Assembly (NCBI RefSeq): GCF_000725625.1
Contig: NZ_JOHS01000001.1
Span: 1 to 64,000 of the forward strand
Length of the DNA: 64,000 nucleotides
Direction of reading: 5' to 3'
Origin: Streptomyces sp. NRRL F-6676
GTDB lineage: Bacteria; Actinomycetota; Actinomycetes; Streptomycetales; Streptomycetaceae
This document shows positions 59,867 to 64,000 of the stretch, one piece after another (the stretch's first letter is position 1; each line of letters opens with the position of its first letter). The notes under the pieces are model-generated. The model made no database searches and was not told where the DNA came from. It saw nothing but the letters and a program-made list of their open reading frames with translations. A program made the position numbers and the translations under genes.

Positions 59867-61435
59867 TCAGCCCCCCACCCCGCTCAACACCTCCCGCGCC
59901 ACCCCCACCGCGACCTCCCGGTCCCCGGCGACGAGCCCGACCCGGCAACGCCGGTCCAACAGATCCCCCACGTCCAGCGCCCCCTCGTGCCGCACCCCCC
60001 ACCACAACTCCGCCCGCGTCACGGGATACCCGGGAACCACCGGTTCCCGCAGCTCCTCATCCGCCGCCCCCAGCGCGTGCACGGCCGCCGCCTCCGCCCC
60101 GTACCGCCGCACCAGCCGCTCCGGCACCCCGGCCTCCGCAGGCGCCACCGCACCCGCTCCCACCAACGGCACCCCCACCGTCCGGGAGGGCCCCGCCACG
60201 ACCCGCCCCCCGGCCACCACCGCGTCGACCGCGTCCTGCGCCATCCGCCGGTACGTCGTCAGCTTGCCGCCGACCACCGTGACCACCCCCTCCGGCGACG
60301 TGAGCACCGCGTGCCGCCGCGAAAGATCGGCGGTGCCGCCCCCGGGGCCCGCCCCGCCGTCCAGCAACGGCCGCAGTCCCGCGAACGCCCCCACCACGTC
60401 CGCCCGCCGCACCGGCACCTCCAGCGCGCTCCCCACCACGTCCAGCAGGAACCCGATGTCGGTCTCCGGCACCTCGGGCACGTCCGGGACGGCGTCCCCC
60501 GCCACGGGTTCGTCGGTGAGGCCCACGTAGACGCGCCCGTCGCCCTGCGGCAGGACGAGCACGAACCGGTTGGTCTCGCCGGGGACCGGGATGTGCAGCC
60601 CGGCCGGCAGCGGGCCGAGGTGCTCCCCGCGCAGGACGAGATGGGTGCCGCGCGAGGGCCGGATGCGTACGCCGTCGACGAGGCCGCCCGCCCACACCCC
60701 GGCGGCGTTGACCACGGCCCGGGCCCGGATCACGCCCTCCTCGCCGGTGAGTTCGTCGCGCACCCGGGCGCCGGAGCCGTCGAGCTCCAGCGCCCTGACG
60801 CGGGTGAGGACCCGTGCGCCGTGGCCCGCCGCGGTGCGCGCGAGCGCGGTCACCAGGCGGGCGTCGTCGACCAGCCGGCCGTCCCAGGACAGCAGCCCGC
60901 CACGCAGCCCGGCAGTCCGCAGCGCGGGCGCCGCGTGCCGCGTCTCGACGGCGGTCAGCCGGCGCGGGGCCGGCAGGGTGGCGCGGGCGGTGCGCGCGGC
61001 GGCCCGCAGCGCGTCACCGGCGCGGAACCCCGCCCACGCCAGGGCGGCGCCGCCGCGCGACACCAGCGGGGTCAGCGGCAGCACGAACGGCTGGGCGCGG
61101 ACCAGATGCGGCGCGGTCCGCTCCATCAGCACCCCGCGCTCCACCGCGCTCTCGTACGCCACGTCGAACTGCCCGGCGGCGAGGTAGCGCAGTCCGCCGT
61201 GGACCAGCTTGGAGCTCCAGCGGGAGGTGCCGAAGGCGAGGTCGTGGGCGTCGATCGCGGCCACCGAGAGCCCCCGGGAAGCGGCGTCCAGGGCGACCCC
61301 GGCGCCGGTGACGCCGAGGCCCACGACCAGGACGTCGACGGCCGGGCCGCCGACGGTCGCGGCCAGTTCGCGGGTACGGCGGGCGGCGGACAGGGAGGTC
61401 GGGGCGGCCGGGGGCGGGACGGTCGGGGCGGTCAC
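59867..61435 (-). CDS. glpD: Glycerol-3-phosphate dehydrogenase/oxidase (GlpD-like)
   Basis: This 522-residue FAD enzyme oxidises glycerol-3-phosphate to dihydroxyacetone phosphate at the membrane. It has VDVLVVGLGVTGAGVALDAASRG (FAD), TSRWSSKLVHGGLRYLAAGQFDVAYESAVERGVL, VVNAAGVWAGGL and VTVVGGKLTTYRRMAQDAVDAV. The GTG at 61435 overlaps the TetR stop, so both are coupled. With the divergent AgpS-like enzyme, which uses a DHAP-type substrate, it suggests a glycerolipid or ether-lipid module. The gene order recalls Rv2249c of M. tuberculosis. Confidence 0.88.
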   Translation of the reverse strand: MTAPTVPPPAAPTSLSAARRTRELAATVGGPAVDVLVVGLGVTGAGVALDAASRGLSVAAIDAHDLAFGTSRWSSKLVHGGLRYLAAGQFDVAYESAVERGVLMERTAPHLVRAQPFVLPLTPLVSRGGAALAWAGFRAGDALRAAARTARATLPAPRRLTAVETRHAAPALRTAGLRGGLLSWDGRLVDDARLVTALARTAAGHGARVLTRVRALELDGSGARVRDELTGEEGVIRARAVVNAAGVWAGGLVDGVRIRPSRGTHLVLRGEHLGPLPAGLHIPVPGETNRFVLVLPQGDGRVYVGLTDEPVAGDAVPDVPEVPETDIGFLLDVVGSALEVPVRRADVVGAFAGLRPLLDGGAGPGGGTADLSRRHAVLTSPEGVVTVVGGKLTTYRRMAQDAVDAVVAGGRVVAGPSRTVGVPLVGAGAVAPAEAGVPERLVRRYGAEAAAVHALGAADEELREPVVPGYPVTRAELWWGVRHEGALDVGDLLDRRCRVGLVAGDREVAVGVAREVLSGVGG

Positions 61436-62067
61436 GGGGCGAGGGTCCTCTCCAGCAGGGTGCGCAGCTCGGCGGTGAGGGCCACGGCGGTCAGCTCCGG
61501 GTCGTCCTCGTCGGTCATCGTGCGCAGCGACAGCGTGAACGACTGCACGACCAGCAGCAATGCCCGCGCCTGCCGTGCGGCGTGCCCGGGGCGTACGGAG
61601 CCGTCCGCGTGGCCCTCGCGCACGGCCGCGGTGAGCAGTTCGAGGAGGGCGTCCTGGCTCGCCCCGCGCCGGTCCAGTACGTAGGGCAGCAGCAGTTCCG
61701 GATCGACGTCGACGATCTTGCGGAAGAGGGGGTGCGCCCGGAAGGCGCCGACCCCGTCCACCAGCGAGGCGACGATCCGGTCGCGTGCGGAGAGGTCCGC
61801 CGCCGGTGCGGGCATCGCCGCGGTGGCCACCGCGATCCACTCCCGGGTCATCAGATCGCCGACCAGGCTCCGTACGTCGGGCCAGCGCCGGTACAGCGTC
61901 ATCCGGGACACGCCCGCACGGCGGGCCACGTCGGTGAGGGTGGTGCGGCGGACCCCGACGGCCAGGACACGGTCCCGCACCGCGTCGAGCACCGGATCGC
62001 TGTCCGCACCCCCGCGACCGTCCGCGCCGGCAGTACCGTCCGAACCATTGTGACGAATAGGCGTCAT
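61432..62067 (-). CDS. TetR family transcriptional regulator
   Basis: This 211-residue regulator has a helix-turn-helix (VLDAVRDRVLAVGVRRTTLTDVARRAGVSRMTLYRRWPDVRSLVGDLMTREW) and a C-terminal ligand domain. TACACT (62075-62080) lies seven bases before the ATG, so the mRNA is probably leaderless. It overlaps glpD by GTGA and is divergent from the AgpS-like gene, positions equivalent to Rv2250c. It likely controls the whole divergent locus. Confidence 0.87.
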   Translation of the reverse strand: MTPIRHNGSDGTAGADGRGGADSDPVLDAVRDRVLAVGVRRTTLTDVARRAGVSRMTLYRRWPDVRSLVGDLMTREWIAVATAAMPAPAADLSARDRIVASLVDGVGAFRAHPLFRKIVDVDPELLLPYVLDRRGASQDALLELLTAAVREGHADGSVRPGHAARQARALLLVVQSFTLSLRTMTDEDDPELTAVALTAELRTLLERTLAP

Positions 62068-62185
62068 GTGTCACAGTGTAACGCCGGGTGGCGGGCCGCA
62101 CACAAGACGGGTCGTACGACAGGACCCCGCCTGACCGGACGACGTACGGACGACGACGCACCAACGACCGGTGAGGACACCCACG
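62068..62185. promoter_or_regulatory. Divergent promoter region of the glpD/agpS-like locus
   Basis: The minus strand has a TACACT -10 at 62075-62080 beside direct repeats GTGTCACA and GTGTAACG. The plus strand has GTGAGGAC as the ribosome binding site of the AgpS-like gene. No clear palindromic operator could be fixed, though ACACTGTGAC near the start is a candidate. Confidence 0.4.
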
Positions 62186-63856
62186 ATGGACATGCTGTGG
62201 AGCGGCTGGGGCGACCCGGCCCGGGCGACCGCGCTGCCCGAGCCGGTCACCGGCCTGCTGCGCGACCTGCTCGGCGTCACCCCGCGCACCGACCCGCCGC
62301 TCACCCTGGACGACCTCACCGTCCCCGCGTCGCCGCTGACCCCGGCCGCCCGTGCCGCCCTGGCCGCCGCCGTCGGCGACGAGCCGGCGCACGTCCGCAC
62401 CGACACCGAGAGCCGCGTCCGGCACACCCGCGGCAAGTCCACCCCCGACCTGCTGCGCCTCCGGCGGGGCGACACCGCCGCGGCCCCGGCCGCCGTCGTC
62501 CTCCCGGCGAGCCACGACGAGGTGCTCGCCGTCCTGCGGGCCTGCGCGGAACACGGCCTGGCCTGCGTCCCGTTCGGCGGCGGCACCTCCGTCGTCGGCG
62601 GCCTCGCCCCCGACGGCCGCGGCCCCTTCGTCGCCCTGGACCTGCGCCGCATGGACCGGCTGCTCGACCTCGACCCCGTCTCCCGCACCGCCACCCTCCA
62701 GCCCGGCCTGCGCGCCCCGGACGCCGAGGCGCTCCTCGCCGCGCACGGCTTCACCCTCGGGCACTTCCCGCAGTCCTACGAGTGGGCCACGATCGGCGGC
62801 TTCGCCGCGGCCCGCTCCAGCGGGCAGGCCTCCGCCGGGTACGGCCGCTTCGACGAGATGGTGCTTGGCCTCACCCTCGCCACCCCCGAGGGCACCCTGG
62901 AAGCAGGCCGCGCCCCCCGCTCCGCCGCCGGGCCCGACCTGCGCCAGCTCGTCCTCGGCTCCGAGGGCGCGTTCGGCGTGATCACCTCCGTGACGGTGCG
63001 GATCCGCCCCGTGCCGCCCACGCGTGTCTACGAGGGCTGGCGGTTCGCGTCCTTCGAGGAGGGCGCCGCCGCCCTGCGCCGGCTCGCCCAGGACGGGCCC
63101 CGGCCCACCGTGCTGCGGCTCTCCGACGAGACGGAGACCCTCGTCGGCCTCGCCCGGCCCGGGCACCTCGGCTCCCCGGACGCGCTCAAGGGCACCGGCT
63201 GCCTCGCCGTCACGGGATACGAGGGCACCGAGGAGGACACCGCCCACCGCCGCCAGCGCGCCGCCGCCGTCCTGCGCGACTGCGGCGGAACGTACCTCGG
63301 CGAGGAACCCGGCGCCCACTGGGCCGAGGGCCGCTACGCGGCGCCGTACCTGCGCGACTCCCTGCTCGACGCGGGCGCGTTCGCCGAGACGTTGGAGACC
63401 GCCGCGTTCTGGTCCCGGCTGCCGGGCCTCTACGCCGCCGTCCGCGAGGCGCTCACCGCCACGCTCACCGGGGCCGGGACGCCGCCGCTGGTCATGTGCC
63501 ACATCTCCCACGTGTACGAGAACGGCGCCTCGCTCTACTTCACCGTCGTCTCGGCCCAGGGCGCGGACCCGGTGGCGCACTGGACGCCGGCCAAGCGGGC
63601 CGCGAGCGAGGCGATCCTCGCCGCGGGCGGCACGATCAGCCACCATCACGGGATCGGCACCGACCACCGGGACGGATACGCGCACGAGGCCGGCCCCCTC
63701 GGCATCGAGGCGCTGCGCGCCGTCAAACGCCGACTGGACCCCGGCGGGGTCCTCAACCCGGGCGTCCTGCTCCCCGGCGACCGGCCCGGCGGCGGGTTCG
63801 ACGACCGGCCCGACGACCGGCCCGCCGGTTCGCCCGTCCCCCCGTCCGCCGGCTGA
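62186..63856 (+). CDS. FAD-binding oxidase, alkyldihydroxyacetonephosphate synthase-like (AgpS)
   Basis: This 556-residue VAO-type flavoprotein has the PP-loop region CVPFGGGTSVVGGLAPDG, SYEWATIGGFAAARSSGQASAGYGRFDEMV, the LGSEGAFGVIT motif and a C-terminal GGTISHHHGIGTDHR. The HHH motif matches AgpS, which swaps the acyl chain of acyl-DHAP for an alkyl ether. Actinobacterial homologues such as Rv2251 have no proven product. I chose the ATG at 62186, nine bases after GAGG. The last 25 residues are Pro/Asp-rich. A lipid kinase follows. Confidence 0.85.
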   Translation: MDMLWSGWGDPARATALPEPVTGLLRDLLGVTPRTDPPLTLDDLTVPASPLTPAARAALAAAVGDEPAHVRTDTESRVRHTRGKSTPDLLRLRRGDTAAAPAAVVLPASHDEVLAVLRACAEHGLACVPFGGGTSVVGGLAPDGRGPFVALDLRRMDRLLDLDPVSRTATLQPGLRAPDAEALLAAHGFTLGHFPQSYEWATIGGFAAARSSGQASAGYGRFDEMVLGLTLATPEGTLEAGRAPRSAAGPDLRQLVLGSEGAFGVITSVTVRIRPVPPTRVYEGWRFASFEEGAAALRRLAQDGPRPTVLRLSDETETLVGLARPGHLGSPDALKGTGCLAVTGYEGTEEDTAHRRQRAAAVLRDCGGTYLGEEPGAHWAEGRYAAPYLRDSLLDAGAFAETLETAAFWSRLPGLYAAVREALTATLTGAGTPPLVMCHISHVYENGASLYFTVVSAQGADPVAHWTPAKRAASEAILAAGGTISHHHGIGTDHRDGYAHEAGPLGIEALRAVKRRLDPGGVLNPGVLLPGDRPGGGFDDRPDDRPAGSPVPPSAG

Positions 63857-63868
63857 GGAGGCGCCCCG

Positions 63869-64000
63869 ATGCCCCACCCCACGCGACGGTTCACCGCCGT
63901 CGTCAACCCCACCGCGGGCGGCTCCACCGCGGCCGCGGCCCTGCTGAAGCTGGCCCGCCCGCTGCGCGAGGCGGGCGCCGAGCTGGAGACCGCGTACAGC
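63869..64000 (+). CDS. Diacylglycerol kinase family lipid kinase (partial, runs off the window)
   Basis: The first 44 codons begin MPHPTRRFTAVVNPTAGGST with the NPTAGG nucleotide motif of the DAGK catalytic domain, followed by a helix (ALLKLARPLREAGAELETAYS). The rest lies beyond the window. It starts 12 bases after the AgpS-like gene with GAGGAGG upstream. The equivalent M. tuberculosis gene, Rv2252, encodes a diacylglycerol kinase. Confidence 0.85.
   Translation, partial: MPHPTRRFTAVVNPTAGGSTAAAALLKLARPLREAGAELETAYS

Noticed and set aside
61436..63877. Long antisense open frame on the minus strand continuing the glpD frame upstream
   Set aside because: The segment opposite the AgpS-like gene is Gly/Arg-rich with no domain pattern, while the plus-strand frame has intact flavoprotein motifs. 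It is a high-GC shadow.

Overview
The window is about 73% GC by eye, strongly GC-biased at third codon positions, and densely packed. It carries a complete whiE-type spore-pigment cluster, ANTAR/GAF and RsbW-like regulators, a TTA (bldA-type) codon and dispersed GCGCAGTTCCCCGCGCCCC repeats. Together these point to a Streptomyces chromosome (inference from content and codon use). I saw no tRNA, rRNA, CRISPR array, transposase, integrase or phage gene.

Layout. 0-5 kb: five translationally overlapping genes for a branched-chain-amino-acid-type (HAAT) ABC importer. 5-6.3 kb: a two-gene graspetide (omega-ester RiPP) locus, tgmB and tgmA. 6.5-8.2 kb: a coupled membrane pair (DUF1980/TIGR03943 protein plus permease). 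8.3-11.5 kb: transhydrogenase sthA, a secreted NPP1 protein and a DUF5709 protein. 11.6-21.6 kb: the type II PKS spore-pigment region (whiE ORFI-VII on minus, ORFVIII divergent on plus), with a beta-helix protein and an O-methyltransferase converging on it. 21.6-31.3 kb: a carbohydrate locus. On minus it has two sugar permeases, a binding lipoprotein, a GH36 alpha-galactosidase and a ROK regulator. Divergent on plus are a secreted DUF4832-type protein with a carbohydrate-binding module and a Gfo/Idh/MocA dehydrogenase. 31.3-35.7 kb: a DMT transporter and a Tat-exported propeller-amidohydrolase. 36.1-43.8 kb: acyl-CoA ligase, MHS-type transporter and a divergent PucR-type regulator; then a ferredoxin-type reductase and PPOX flavoprotein pair with a divergent TetR.

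43.8-47.9 kb: a SigK-like ECF sigma factor, RskA-like anti-sigma factor, membrane molybdopterin oxidoreductase and fasciclin lipoprotein. 48-52.6 kb: RsbW-like kinase, ANTAR-GAF protein, SDR, a TTA-containing alpha/beta hydrolase and a DsbA-like lipoprotein. 52.6-55.3 kb: TetR, acyl-CoA dehydrogenase and SDR. 55.5-57.7 kb: cysteine-free ribosomal proteins L33 and L31, an SRAP (HMCES/YedK) protein and two small proteins. 57.7-59.7 kb: MmyB-type XRE regulator, divergent SDR and a small protein. 59.9-64 kb: GlpD-like dehydrogenase, TetR, AgpS-like flavoprotein and the start of a diacylglycerol kinase, matching the remembered order Rv2249c-Rv2252 of Mycobacterium tuberculosis.

The strongest candidates for new biology are the methyltransferase-less graspetide locus, the DUF4832/CBM protein opposite an alpha-galactoside operon, and the sigma/anti-sigma/Moco/fasciclin island. 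A further pattern is the set of short tandem repeats (13, 16, 18 and 33 bp), most of them in gene-upstream regions. Functions rest on motif and family recognition only; no database search was possible.
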